DNA from: Haloprofundus marisrubri | Lineage (GTDB): Archaea; Halobacteriota; Halobacteria; Halobacteriales; Haloferacaceae | Direction: 5' to 3' | DNA length: 64,000 nt | NCBI RefSeq assembly: GCF_001469955.1 | Contig: NZ_LOPU01000001.1 | Location: 1-64,000 of the forward strand | In this document: positions 32,719 through 41,443 of the stretch, one piece after another | Numbering within the stretch: the first letter of the stretch is position 1 | How the letters are laid out: each line of letters opens with the position of its first letter | Notes under the pieces: generated by a model | Database searches by the model: none | Told to the model about the DNA's origin: nothing | Seen by the model: the letters and a program-made list of their open reading frames with translations, nothing else | Made by a program: the position numbers and the translations under genes

Positions 32719-34086
32719 ATGTCGAACCACCCCGGCGAGTACGTCGGTGACGGCGACCCAGTCGTCGACGCCAGCCTCTCGGACCGCCCGGCCGAACTTC
32801 TCCAAGAACTGATTCGTTTCGACACGACGAACCCGCCCGGAGCGGAACGTTCGTGTATCGAGTGGGCCGCCGACCTTCTCGCAGATGCCGGTATCGACTC
32901 GGAACTCTACGCTCAAAATCCGGACCGACCGAGCCTCGTCGCGCGCATCCCCGGCGGCGATTCTCCCGCACTGATGCTGTACGGCCACGTCGACGTGGTA
33001 CCGACGAGCGACCAAGACTGGACGCACCCGCCGTTTTCAGGCGTCGAAGAGGACGGCTACGTGTGGGGCCGTGGCGCACTCGACATGAAGTCGGGCGTCG
33101 CGATGTTCGTCGCCGCGTTCCTCCGCGCCACACAGGAAGAAATCGACCTCGCGGGTGACCTCGTACTCTGTCTGCTCGCCGACGAGGAGGCCGGCGGCGA
33201 CGAAGGGGCGGCGTTTCTCGTCGAAGAACATCCCGAGTTGTTCGAGGATGTGGAATACGCCCTCGGCGAGTTCGGGGGTTATCCGATGGAGTTGGCGGGC
33301 GTCCGCCTCTATCCCGTGCAAGTCAACGAGAAGCAGGTCTGTTGGGTCCGCGTGAGCGCGACCGGACAGGCGGGCCACGCCTCGCGGCCGAGTCGCGGCG
33401 ACGCGGTGGGCCGCATCGGCGAAGCGCTCGTGACACTCGACCGAGAGCGACTCCCCTACCATCTCACGCCGCCGGTCGAGGAGATGCTCGACCGGATGGC
33501 CGACGAGGTCGACGAGGAAGCGGCCGCGGTGTTGCGAGGGCTGAAAGACCCCGACACCGTCGACGACTCCTTGGCGGCGCTCGGCGACGAAGCCGGGACG
33601 TTCGAGGCGCTGTTGCACAACACCGCGAACGCGACGATTCTCCGCGGCGGCGACAAGATAAACGTCGTCCCGGCGAGCGCCGAGTTCACCGTCGACAGCC
33701 GCCTCCTGCCGGGACAGACCGACGAAGACGTAGCGACCGAACTCCGCGATCTGCTGGGTGATGGCGTGAGTGTCGACGTCGAACGCTTCGAACTCGGCCC
33801 CGAAGAGACCGATTTAGGGATGTTTCCACTCTTGGACGACGTGCTCCGCGACGCCGACGAGGCGGCGGTTCCAGTCCCGTACGTTCTCCCGGCGGCGACC
33901 GACGGTCGCATCTTCGCACGAATCGGCATCCAGAGCTACGGCTTCACGCCGATGAACCTTCCCTCCGACTTCGACTTTCAGTCGTTCGTCCACGCCGCCG
34001 ACGAGCGGATTCCGGTCGAAGCCGTCGAGTTCGGTACCGACGCCGTCTACGACGTCGTTCGTCGATACGAGGGAGCAGTCGAGTGA
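32719..34086 (+). CDS. M20 family metallopeptidase (ArgE/DapE/Acy1 type)
   Basis: This 455-residue co-catalytic zinc hydrolase has the metal and catalytic residues in LMLYGHVDVVPT (His, Asp), RGALDMKSGV (bridging Asp) and DEEAGGDE (general base Glu). A dimerisation lid domain follows around VSATGQAGHASRPSRGDAVG, then the C-terminal NVVPASAEFTVDSRLLPG and YGFTPMNLP. It may deacylate an amino acid or cleave a dipeptide; the substrate is not clear. The start MSNHPGEYVG is chosen. Confidence 0.9.
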   Translation: MSNHPGEYVGDGDPVVDASLSDRPAELLQELIRFDTTNPPGAERSCIEWAADLLADAGIDSELYAQNPDRPSLVARIPGGDSPALMLYGHVDVVPTSDQDWTHPPFSGVEEDGYVWGRGALDMKSGVAMFVAAFLRATQEEIDLAGDLVLCLLADEEAGGDEGAAFLVEEHPELFEDVEYALGEFGGYPMELAGVRLYPVQVNEKQVCWVRVSATGQAGHASRPSRGDAVGRIGEALVTLDRERLPYHLTPPVEEMLDRMADEVDEEAAAVLRGLKDPDTVDDSLAALGDEAGTFEALLHNTANATILRGGDKINVVPASAEFTVDSRLLPGQTDEDVATELRDLLGDGVSVDVERFELGPEETDLGMFPLLDDVLRDADEAAVPVPYVLPAATDGRIFARIGIQSYGFTPMNLPSDFDFQSFVHAADERIPVEAVEFGTDAVYDVVRRYEGAVE

Positions 34087-34441
34087 GCGGACGGTAAACG
34101 AGACGACGTTCGCCCCTCTCCGAGCGGGAGTTACGGCCAAAAACTAGACAACTGTTTACGCCCGTCAGACACCGTGAGACGCCCACACACGGCAGTCTCT
34201 CTCGTTGCATCCCGCAGATGGGTAGCAATCCTTCCCATTTGTCCATTATACTCCGGAATGTGGAGAGATAATCACGCGAAGCGGCTGGAAGCTCCGGAAG
34301 ATATGTCTAATCAGAAATTTTACCGCGGCCTCGTGGACAGATTCGACGTGGGCGGCAGAATTTCTGACTATAGTAAATTATTTACGAAAACCCTATAACT
34401 CGGGCGGGAGACTGTTCGACCATGTGCAGGTGGGTTCTCCC
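34087..34441. promoter_or_regulatory. AT-rich control region of the dehydrogenase operon, with inverted repeat
   Basis: This 355-bp gap holds an AT-rich core (34300-34400). A perfect inverted repeat, TCAGAAATT (34311-34319) and AATTTCTGA (34359-34367), flanks a 39-bp spacer. The TATA box CCTATAAC lies at 34392-34399, with a BRE-like CGAAAAC before it, and predicts a start near 34422. A 46-codon frame (34259-34399, starting [15 protein letters not shown]) crosses the repeat; its coding status is doubtful. Confidence 0.5.
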
Positions 34442-35545
34442 GTGAGCACGCTACAGCGTGACCCCGACGAGATGGTCCGGGTACTGGACGAAGACGGTTC
34501 CGTCGTCGGTGAGGTTCCCGACCTCGACGACGAGGAGTTCGTCGAGATATACCGGCAGATGCGGTTGGCACGGCATTTCGACCAGCGCGCGGTGAGCCTC
34601 CAACGACAGGGGCGGATGGGGACGTACCCGCCGCTCTCGGGGCAAGAAGGCGCGCAAATCGGCAGTTCGTTCGCGCTCGCCGAGGACGATTGGATGTTCC
34701 CGAGCTACCGCGAACACGGCGCGGCGGTCGTTCGCGGCCTCCCGCTGAAGCAGACGTTGCTGTACTGGATGGGCCACGAGGCCGGCAACGAGATGGAAGA
34801 GGGCGTCAACATCTTCCCCGTCGCCGTCCCCATCGCCAGCCAGATTCCGCACGCGACGGGCGCGGCGTGGGCCTCGAAACTCAAGGGTGAAAACAAGGCG
34901 TTCATCTGTTACTTCGGCGACGGTGCGACCTCGGAAGGCGACTTCCACGAGGGCGTCAACTTCGCCGGCGTCTTCGACACGCCGAACATCTTCTTCTGTA
35001 ACAACAACCAGTGGGCGATTTCGGTGCCCCGCGAACGCCAGACCGCGAGCGAGACCATCGCCCAGAAGGCCGTCGCCTACGGTATCGACGGCGTACAGGT
35101 CGACGGCATGGACCCGTTGGCGGTGTACAAAGTGACGAACGCGGCCATCGAGAAGGCGAAGAACCCCGACGAGGGCCAACTTCGCCCGACGCTCATCGAG
35201 GCGGTGCAGTACCGCTTCGGCGCGCACACGACGGCCGACGACCCGACGGTGTACCGCGACGACGACGAAGTCGAGCAGTGGAAAGCCAAAGACCCCATTC
35301 CGCGACTGGAGGCGTTCCTCCGCGAGACGGGCCGACTCGACGACGAGTCCGTAGACGCCATCCGCGAGGAGGTCGAGGCTCAGGTAGCAGACGCTATCGA
35401 GGCCGCCGAGTCGGTCGAACGACCGGAACCGAGCGAGATGTTCGAACACGTCTACGCCGAGATGCCCGACGACCTCCGCGAGCAGATGGCCGAATTCGAA
35501 TCGATTCGTGAACAGTACGGCGACGAAGCCTTCCTCGAAGACTGA
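34442..35545 (+). CDS. pdhA: 2-oxoacid dehydrogenase E1 component, alpha subunit
   Basis: This 367-residue thiamine-diphosphate enzyme subunit decarboxylates a 2-oxoacid. The ThDP motif is [33 protein letters not shown], with the phosphorylation-loop region [16 protein letters not shown] downstream. Starts at 34424 and 34442 are both GTG; GTG 34442 ([10 protein letters not shown]) is chosen because that N-terminus is typical of haloarchaeal E1 alpha proteins. It is the first of four overlapping or closely spaced genes. Haloarchaea oxidise pyruvate mainly with a ferredoxin oxidoreductase, so the true substrate may be a branched-chain oxoacid. Confidence 0.93.
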   Translation: MSTLQRDPDEMVRVLDEDGSVVGEVPDLDDEEFVEIYRQMRLARHFDQRAVSLQRQGRMGTYPPLSGQEGAQIGSSFALAEDDWMFPSYREHGAAVVRGLPLKQTLLYWMGHEAGNEMEEGVNIFPVAVPIASQIPHATGAAWASKLKGENKAFICYFGDGATSEGDFHEGVNFAGVFDTPNIFFCNNNQWAISVPRERQTASETIAQKAVAYGIDGVQVDGMDPLAVYKVTNAAIEKAKNPDEGQLRPTLIEAVQYRFGAHTTADDPTVYRDDDEVEQWKAKDPIPRLEAFLRETGRLDDESVDAIREEVEAQVADAIEAAESVERPEPSEMFEHVYAEMPDDLREQMAEFESIREQYGDEAFLED

Positions 35546-36537
35546 TGGCACAAGCAACACAATCGCAGAATCTCACACTCGTGCAGGCGGTACGGGACGG
35601 TCTCTACACCGAAATGCAAGCGGACGACGACGTCGTCGTCATGGGCGAAGACGTCGGCAAGAACGGCGGCGTCTTCCGCGCCACCGAAGGACTCTGGGAC
35701 GAGTTCGGCGACGACCGCGTCATCGACACGCCGTTGGCCGAATCCGGAATTATCGGTACGGCAGTCGGCATGGCCGCCTACGGCCTGAAGCCGGTCCCCG
35801 AAATCCAGTTTTCGGGCTTTATGTACCCCGGGTTCGACCAAATCGTGAGCCACATGTCTCGGCTCCGGACCCGTTCGCGCGGCCGCTACACGCTTCCGAT
35901 GGTGCTTCGCGCGCCGTACGGCGGCGGCATCCGCGCACCCGAACACCACTCCGAATCGAAGGAAGCGTTCTACGCGCACGAAGCGGGCCTGAAGGTCGTC
36001 ATGCCGTCGACGCCGTACGACACCAAAGGACTGCTCATCTCCGCGATTCGCGATCCTGATCCCGTGATCTTCCTCGAACCGAAGCTCATCTACCGCGCAT
36101 TCCGCGGTGAAGTCCCCGAAGACGACTACACCGTGCCTATCGGTGAAGCGGCAGTCCGCCGCGAAGGGACTGATGTGTCGGTGTTCACCTACGGTGCGAT
36201 GACTCGCGCGACGATGGAAGCCGCGGAGAATCTGGAGGGTGAAGTCGACGTGGAAGTCGTCGACCTCCGAACCGTCTCGCCGTTGGACCGCGAAGCCATC
36301 GTCGAGTCGTTCAAGAAGACCGGTCGCGCCGTCGTCGTCCACGAGGCACCCAAGTCGGGTGGCCTCGGCGGCGAAATCACCTCCATCATTCAGGAGGAGG
36401 CGCTGTTGTACCAGGAAGCGCCGGTCGAACGCGTCACCGGCTACGACGTGCCGTACCCGCTGTACGCGCTGGAGGACTACTACCTCCCGAACGCCGCGCG
36501 CGTCGAAGAAGGTATCCGCAACGCGGTGGAGTTCTAA
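35545..36537 (+). CDS. pdhB: 2-oxoacid dehydrogenase E1 component, beta subunit
   Basis: This 330-residue partner of E1 alpha has VVMGEDVGKNGGVFRATEGL, DTPLAESGIIGTAVGMAAYGL, EIQFSGFMYPGFDQI and the C-terminal VVDLRTVSPLDREAIVES with HEAPKSGGLGGEI. It contributes the glutamate that activates the ThDP cofactor. Its ATG shares one base with the E1 alpha stop (TGATG), giving coupled translation. Confidence 0.95.
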   Translation: MAQATQSQNLTLVQAVRDGLYTEMQADDDVVVMGEDVGKNGGVFRATEGLWDEFGDDRVIDTPLAESGIIGTAVGMAAYGLKPVPEIQFSGFMYPGFDQIVSHMSRLRTRSRGRYTLPMVLRAPYGGGIRAPEHHSESKEAFYAHEAGLKVVMPSTPYDTKGLLISAIRDPDPVIFLEPKLIYRAFRGEVPEDDYTVPIGEAAVRREGTDVSVFTYGAMTRATMEAAENLEGEVDVEVVDLRTVSPLDREAIVESFKKTGRAVVVHEAPKSGGLGGEITSIIQEEALLYQEAPVERVTGYDVPYPLYALEDYYLPNAARVEEGIRNAVEF

Positions 36538-36540
36538 TCG

Positions 36541-38142
36541 ATGGGAGTCAAGGAGTTCAAACTACCCGACGTGGGCGAGGGCGTCGCCGAAGGCGAACTC
36601 GTCTCGTGGCTCGTCGAAGCCGGCGACACCGTCTCCGAGGACCAAGCAGTCGCCGAGGTGGAGACGGACAAGGCGCTCGTCGAAGTGCCGTCGCCGTACA
36701 ACGGCACGGTGAAGGAACTGCTCGCCGAGGAGGGCGAAGTCGTCCCCGTCGGAAACGTTATCATCACCTTCGAGGTCGAGGGTGAAGGCGACGACGTGTC
36801 GGCAGAACCCGAACCGGAGTCGGAAGCGGAAGCAGAGAGCGAAGAAGCTGAAACAGCTGTCGCCGGCGAATCCGCCGAGAAAGGAGCCGACCAGCAGGCC
36901 GAGACGCCGAAAGGTCGTGTCTTCGCCGCGCCGAGCGCCCGACGCCTCGCGCGCGAACTTGACGTGGATATCAACGCCGTCGACGGCAGCGGCCCCGGTG
37001 GCCGCGTCACCGATGCCGACGTTCAGGCGGCCGCCAACGGCCGGATGGACAGCGGCGTCGAAGACAGTGAGGAAGAAAGCGACGACGGGCCGCGCGACGT
37101 CTCGACCGGTGGCAAGAAGTCCGCCGTAAGTCGCCGCGACGACGGCCAGTCGACGAACGGGGCGGCGGCGAGTTCGAGTGCCGAGGCCGCCGGCCGCGAC
37201 CGGACGCTCGCCGCACCCGCGACGCGCCGGATGGCCGAAGAAGAAGGCGTCAACATCGACGACGTGCCGACCGACGAGACGCGCGACGGGCAGGCGTTCG
37301 TCACGCCCGAGGCGATTACGCAGTACGCACAGGCTCAGCGCGAGGCGCGCGAAGCCGAAGTGCAGGCCGACGCCGAGGCGGCGGAAGCCGGCAGTGCCGA
37401 GGCCGCCGAAGTAACCGAAGAAGGCGTCGCCGAGCGCATCCCGTACCGAGGCATTCGGCGCACTATCGGCCAGCAGATGGAGAAGTCGCTGTACACCGCC
37501 CCGCACGTCACCCACCACGATACGACCGTCGTGGACGAACTCGTCGACGTGCGCGCGGAGTACAAGGAACTCGCCGCCGAACGCGACGTGAAACTCACGT
37601 ATATGCCGTTCGTGATGAAAGCCATCGTCGCGGCGTTGCGCGAGCACCCGATTCTGAACTCGACGCTCGACGAGTCCGACCCCGACGACGCGGCGATTCT
37701 CGTCAGAGACGACTACAACATCGGCATCGCGGTGGCGACCGACGCCGGTCTGATGGTGCCCGTCGTCAAGAACGTCGACGAGAAGTCCATCCTGCAACTC
37801 TCCCGCGAGGTCAACGACCTCGCCTCGCGCGCCCGCGACCGGAAGGTCACCCGCGAGGAGATGCAGGGCGGCACGTTCACCATCACGAACTTCGGGGCCA
37901 TCGGCGGCGAGTACGCCACGCCGATTATCAACTACCCCGAGACGGCGATCTTGGGACTCGGTGGCATCGAAAAACGGCCGACGGTCGAAGAAAGCGAGGA
38001 CGGCGACGAAGTCGTCGCAGCGAGTACGCTCCCGCTGTCGCTGTCTATCGACCACCGCGTCATCGACGGCGCGGACGCCGCAGCGTTCACGAACACGGTG
38101 ATGGAGAACCTCCGTAACCCCAAACTCCTGCTACTCGAATAA
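36541..38142 (+). CDS. pdhC: Dihydrolipoamide acyltransferase E2
   Basis: This 533-residue core protein has one N-terminal lipoyl domain (about residues 1-80) with the modified lysine in VETDKALVEV. An acidic linker follows, then an E3/E1-binding domain (FAAPSARRLARELDVDINAVDGSGPGGRVTDADV, about 120-155). A second, degenerate binding-domain-like block comes next (LAAPATRRMAEEEGVNIDDV, about 222-262). The acyltransferase domain ends in DHRVIDGADAA. Two binding-like blocks are unusual. The gene starts 3 nt after the E1 beta stop. Confidence 0.94.
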   Translation: MGVKEFKLPDVGEGVAEGELVSWLVEAGDTVSEDQAVAEVETDKALVEVPSPYNGTVKELLAEEGEVVPVGNVIITFEVEGEGDDVSAEPEPESEAEAESEEAETAVAGESAEKGADQQAETPKGRVFAAPSARRLARELDVDINAVDGSGPGGRVTDADVQAAANGRMDSGVEDSEEESDDGPRDVSTGGKKSAVSRRDDGQSTNGAAASSSAEAAGRDRTLAAPATRRMAEEEGVNIDDVPTDETRDGQAFVTPEAITQYAQAQREAREAEVQADAEAAEAGSAEAAEVTEEGVAERIPYRGIRRTIGQQMEKSLYTAPHVTHHDTTVVDELVDVRAEYKELAAERDVKLTYMPFVMKAIVAALREHPILNSTLDESDPDDAAILVRDDYNIGIAVATDAGLMVPVVKNVDEKSILQLSREVNDLASRARDRKVTREEMQGGTFTITNFGAIGGEYATPIINYPETAILGLGGIEKRPTVEESEDGDEVVAASTLPLSLSIDHRVIDGADAAAFTNTVMENLRNPKLLLLE

Positions 38143-38146
38143 TATA

Positions 38147-39574
38147 ATGGTCGTCGGAGATATCTCAACCGGAACGGACGTACTGGTCATCGGCGGCGGA
38201 CCGGGCGGCTACGTCGCCGCCATCCGCGCCGCACAACGCGGACTCGACACGACGCTCGTCGAGAAGGACAACTACGGTGGCGTCTGTCTCAACCGCGGCT
38301 GTATCCCCTCGAAAGCGCTCATCACCGGCGCGGACCTCGCCCACGAGGCGGGCAACGCCGAGGAGATGGGCATCCACGCCGACCCCGCCGTCGACATGGC
38401 GCAGATGGTCGACTGGAAAGACGGCATCGTCGACCAACTGACCGGCGGCGTCGAGAAACTCTGCAAAGCCAACGGCGTCAACCTCGTCAAAGGGACGGCG
38501 ACGTTCAAAGACGAGAACAGCGTCCGCGTCGCCCACGGCGGCGAGGGCCAAGGCTCGGAGTCCATCGAGTTCGACTCCTGTATCGTCGCCACCGGCAGTC
38601 GAACCATCCAGATTCCGAACTTCGACTACGCCGACGACCCCGTTCTCGGCTCGAAAGAGGCACTGGACATGGACTCGATTCCGGAGCGTCTCGTCGTCGT
38701 CGGCGCGGGCTACATCGGGATGGAACTCTCGACGGTGTACGCCAAACTCGGCACCGAGGTAACGGTCGTCGAGATGCTCGACGACGTGCTTCCGGCGTAC
38801 GAAGACGACATCTCGAAGGTCGTCAAGCGCCGCGCGAAAGACCTCGGCATCGAGTTCAACTTCGGCGAAGGTGCCTCGGAGTGGCGCGAGTCCAGCGACG
38901 GCGGCATCACCGTCGTCACCGAAACCGAAGACGGCGAGGAGTCGACCTACCCCGCCGACAAGGTGCTCGTCGCCGTCGGGCGCTCGCCCGTCACCGACAC
39001 GCTGGGTCTCGACGCCATCGGCCTCGAACCCAACGAGGGCGGATTCTTGGAGACCGACGACTACGCGCGCACCGACATCGACCACATCTACGCCGTCGGC
39101 GACGTGGCCGGCGAACCGATGCTCGCGCACAAAGCGTTCAAAGAAGGCATCGTCGCCGCCGAAGTCATCGCCGGCGAACCCGCGGCGCTCGACTATCAGG
39201 CCGTCCCAGCCGCCGTGTTCACCGACCCCGAGATTGCGACGGTCGGCATGACGAAAGACGAGGCCGAAGAGGCTGGCTTCACACCGGTCGTCGGCCAGAT
39301 GCCGTTCAACGCCAGCGGGCGTGCGATGACGACGGGCCACACCGAGGGCTTCTGTCGCATCGTCGCCGACGAGGATTCAGGATTTATTCTCGGCGGCCAA
39401 ATCGTCGGCCCCGAGGCGTCGGAACTCATCGCCGAACTCGCACTCGCCGTCGAGATGGGCGCGACGCTCGAAGACGTCGCCGCGACCATCCACACCCACC
39501 CGACGCTCGCGGAGGTAATTCAGGAGGCCGCCGAGAACGCCGAAGACCAAGCGATTCACACGCTGAATCGCTGA
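38147..39574 (+). CDS. lpdA: Dihydrolipoamide dehydrogenase E3
   Basis: This 475-residue flavoprotein reoxidises the E2 lipoyl arm and reduces NAD+. It shows the FAD fold VLVIGGGPGGYVAAIRAAQRG, the redox disulfide CLNRGCIPSK, the NAD fold VVVGAGYIGMELSTVYAKLG, YAVGDVAGEPMLAHKAF and the C-terminal His-Glu pair in HTHPTLAEVIQEAAE. It starts 4 nt after the E2 stop and closes the operon. Its last codons lie inside a hairpin and repeat cluster. Confidence 0.96.
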   Translation: MVVGDISTGTDVLVIGGGPGGYVAAIRAAQRGLDTTLVEKDNYGGVCLNRGCIPSKALITGADLAHEAGNAEEMGIHADPAVDMAQMVDWKDGIVDQLTGGVEKLCKANGVNLVKGTATFKDENSVRVAHGGEGQGSESIEFDSCIVATGSRTIQIPNFDYADDPVLGSKEALDMDSIPERLVVVGAGYIGMELSTVYAKLGTEVTVVEMLDDVLPAYEDDISKVVKRRAKDLGIEFNFGEGASEWRESSDGGITVVTETEDGEESTYPADKVLVAVGRSPVTDTLGLDAIGLEPNEGGFLETDDYARTDIDHIYAVGDVAGEPMLAHKAFKEGIVAAEVIAGEPAALDYQAVPAAVFTDPEIATVGMTKDEAEEAGFTPVVGQMPFNASGRAMTTGHTEGFCRIVADEDSGFILGGQIVGPEASELIAELALAVEMGATLEDVAATIHTHPTLAEVIQEAAENAEDQAIHTLNR

Positions 39575-39612
39575 GTCACTGAATCGCTGACGCTGGGCTG
39601 CTGAACCGCTGA
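39551..39612. repeat. 12-bp direct repeats and hairpin at the lpdA 3' end
   Basis: CTGAATCGCTGA occurs at 39563-39574 (covering the stop codon) and 39579-39590, with a one-base variant at 39601-39612. An 8-bp stem, GCGATTCA/TGAATCGC, spans 39551-39571. A T6 run at 39625-39630 follows and may end the operon transcript. Confidence 0.7.
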
Positions 39613-39654
39613 AACGACACACAGTTTTTTCATGGGTCGGTGCGCGTATCGCGC

Positions 39655-39957
39655 ATGGGCCTGTTTGGTTCCCCCTCCGAAGCGGACGAAGACGTGAGCG
39701 GCCAGTTTCGGCCGGTCGACGAAGAAGAAAACGAGACAGACGAGCGTCAGCCCCAGTGGTGGGTGTCGGCGCGTCCCCGCGACGACCAGTTCAACGGCAC
39801 ACTCAAGCGCGTCGTCGACGAGGACGCGGGCGTCGTCATCTACGCGTACACCAACGGCAACGCCGGCGGTGTCACCTCGGTTCCCCTGTCGCAGACGGAA
39901 CTGGACGTCGGTAGCAACTCGAGCGACTCCGACGACGCCGACCACTCCAGCAACTGA
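39655..39957 (+). CDS. Small acidic hypothetical protein
   Basis: This 100-residue very acidic protein has a Gly/Phe start (MGLFGSPSEADED), a compact middle of alternating polar and hydrophobic residues (QWWVSARPRDDQFNGTLKRVVDEDAGVVIYAYTNGNAGGVTSVPL) and a Ser/Asp tail. It has no membrane helices or Cys. The family is not recognised beyond a general haloarchaeal pattern. The T-rich element at 39623-39632 could be its TATA box, giving a leaderless start. The ATG at 39655 is preferred to one 15 nt upstream. Confidence 0.7.
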   Translation: MGLFGSPSEADEDVSGQFRPVDEEENETDERQPQWWVSARPRDDQFNGTLKRVVDEDAGVVIYAYTNGNAGGVTSVPLSQTELDVGSNSSDSDDADHSSN

Positions 39958-40059
39958 CTACGCTAACTCGTAGCACGACCCGTCGGAACGCCCGGCAACG
40001 GGAGATTTCGTGAGTCGTCTCCGGAACGGCTTTCTTTCTGCCCGCAAGAGCAACCGCCA

Positions 40060-41424
40060 ATGAAGTTGTTCGGGTCGAGTGGAACGCGCGGGGTGGCGAA
40101 CGAACAGCTAACCCCCGAGTTCGTCCTCCGGGTGGCGAAAGCCGCCGGAACGGTGTGGAACGTCGACCGTGCCGCCGTCGCCCGCGACACCCGGACGACC
40201 GGCGAGTTGTTCGCAAACGCCGCTGCCAGCGGACTGGCGAGCGTCGGTGTCGACGTCGACCGCCTCGGCGTCACGCCGACCCCTGCGGTGACGCGCTACT
40301 GCGAAGTCGAAGAGATTCCGGGAATCGTCATCACCGCCTCGCACAATCCGCCGGAGTACAACGGCGTCAAGCTGGTCGGCCCCGACGGCGTCGAACTCGT
40401 CGTCGAACGCCTCGAACGCATCGAAGACCACATTCTCGCCGAGGAGTTCGACACCGTCGCGTGGGACGAAGTCGGCGAGACGCGGCGCGTCGAGTCGGCG
40501 AACCGCGATTACGTCGAAGAGATGCTCGCCACCGTCGACCGCGAGAAAATCGCCGCCGGCGATATCAAAGTCGCCCTCGACCCCGGCCACGGCGCGGGCG
40601 CGCTCACCAGTCCCGGGTTCTACCGCGAACTCGGCTGTGAGGTCGTCACCGTCAACGGCCAACCCGACGGCCACTTCCCCGGCCGAAACCCCGAACCCGT
40701 CGAGAAGAACCTCCGCGACCTCGGCAAACTGGTCCGTGCGGCCGACGCCGACGTCGGCATCGCTCACGACGGCGACGCCGACCGAGCCATCTTCTTCGAC
40801 GAACACGGCGAGTACATCGAAGGCGACGCCTCGTTGGCGGCGCTGTCGGCGGCCGGCCTCTCCGAAGGCGACACCACCGTCGCCGCAGTAAACGTCTCCC
40901 AGCGACTCGTCGACGTCTGCAACGACGTCGGGGCGACGCTCGAACTGACGCCAATCGGCAGCACGAACCTCATCACCCGAATTCGGGAACTGTGGGCCGA
41001 AGGCGAGACCGTCCCGGTCGCCGGCGAGGGCAACGGCGGGGTGTTCTTCCCCGACTACCGGCTGGTCCGCGACGGCGCGTTCATCGGTGCGAAGTTCCTC
41101 GAACTCGTCGCCGAACGGCCGCCGAGCGAAATCGTCGCCCCCTACACCGACTACTACAACGTCCGCGTCAACCTCACGTACGACTCGGAGGCCGAACTGA
41201 CCGCGATGCTCGCCGCCGCCGAGAAGTACGCCGAGAGCGCCGACGCCGAACCGAACACCATCGACGGCCACCGCCTCGACTACGGCGACGCGTGGGTGCT
41301 CGTCCGACCTTCGGGAACGGAGCCGAAGGTGAGAATCTACGCGGAGGCCCGCGAAGAAGCCCGTGCCGAGGAGCTGGCCGAGAACGTCCGAGCGGCGCTG
41401 ACCGCGGCGCTTCCGGACCCGTAA
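40060..41424 (+). CDS. glmM: Phosphoglucosamine mutase / phosphohexomutase
   Basis: This 454-residue alpha-D-phosphohexomutase has all four domain signatures: the N-terminal KLFGSSGTRG, the phosphoserine loop TASHNPPEYNG, the metal loop DGDADRAIF and the C-terminal phosphate-binding RPSGTEPKVRIYAEA. It interconverts sugar 6- and 1-phosphates, in this family most often glucosamine phosphate for UDP-GlcNAc synthesis. Archaeal members can be bifunctional with phosphoglucomutase activity, so the substrate is not certain. Confidence 0.93.
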   Translation: MKLFGSSGTRGVANEQLTPEFVLRVAKAAGTVWNVDRAAVARDTRTTGELFANAAASGLASVGVDVDRLGVTPTPAVTRYCEVEEIPGIVITASHNPPEYNGVKLVGPDGVELVVERLERIEDHILAEEFDTVAWDEVGETRRVESANRDYVEEMLATVDREKIAAGDIKVALDPGHGAGALTSPGFYRELGCEVVTVNGQPDGHFPGRNPEPVEKNLRDLGKLVRAADADVGIAHDGDADRAIFFDEHGEYIEGDASLAALSAAGLSEGDTTVAAVNVSQRLVDVCNDVGATLELTPIGSTNLITRIRELWAEGETVPVAGEGNGGVFFPDYRLVRDGAFIGAKFLELVAERPPSEIVAPYTDYYNVRVNLTYDSEAELTAMLAAAEKYAESADAEPNTIDGHRLDYGDAWVLVRPSGTEPKVRIYAEAREEARAEELAENVRAALTAALPDP

Positions 41425-41429
41425 CGCGA

Positions 41430-41435
41430 TTTTTT
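41430..41435 (+). terminator. T-tract terminator after glmM
   Basis: A run of six T residues lies 6 nt after the glmM stop, in the 19-bp gap between two convergent genes. It is of the type used by archaeal RNA polymerase. Confidence 0.5.
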
Positions 41436-41443
41436 CTCGCCGG

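Noticed and set aside
34174-34398. 74-codon frame before the dehydrogenase operon
   Set aside because: The first part has no start or promoter support. Only the last 46 codons from ATG 34259 are worth a check, and these are reported as doubtful.
39655-39957. Small acidic protein as a fifth subunit of the dehydrogenase complex
   Set aside because: It has its own possible promoter after a T tract and repeat cluster, and no lipoyl or binding motif.
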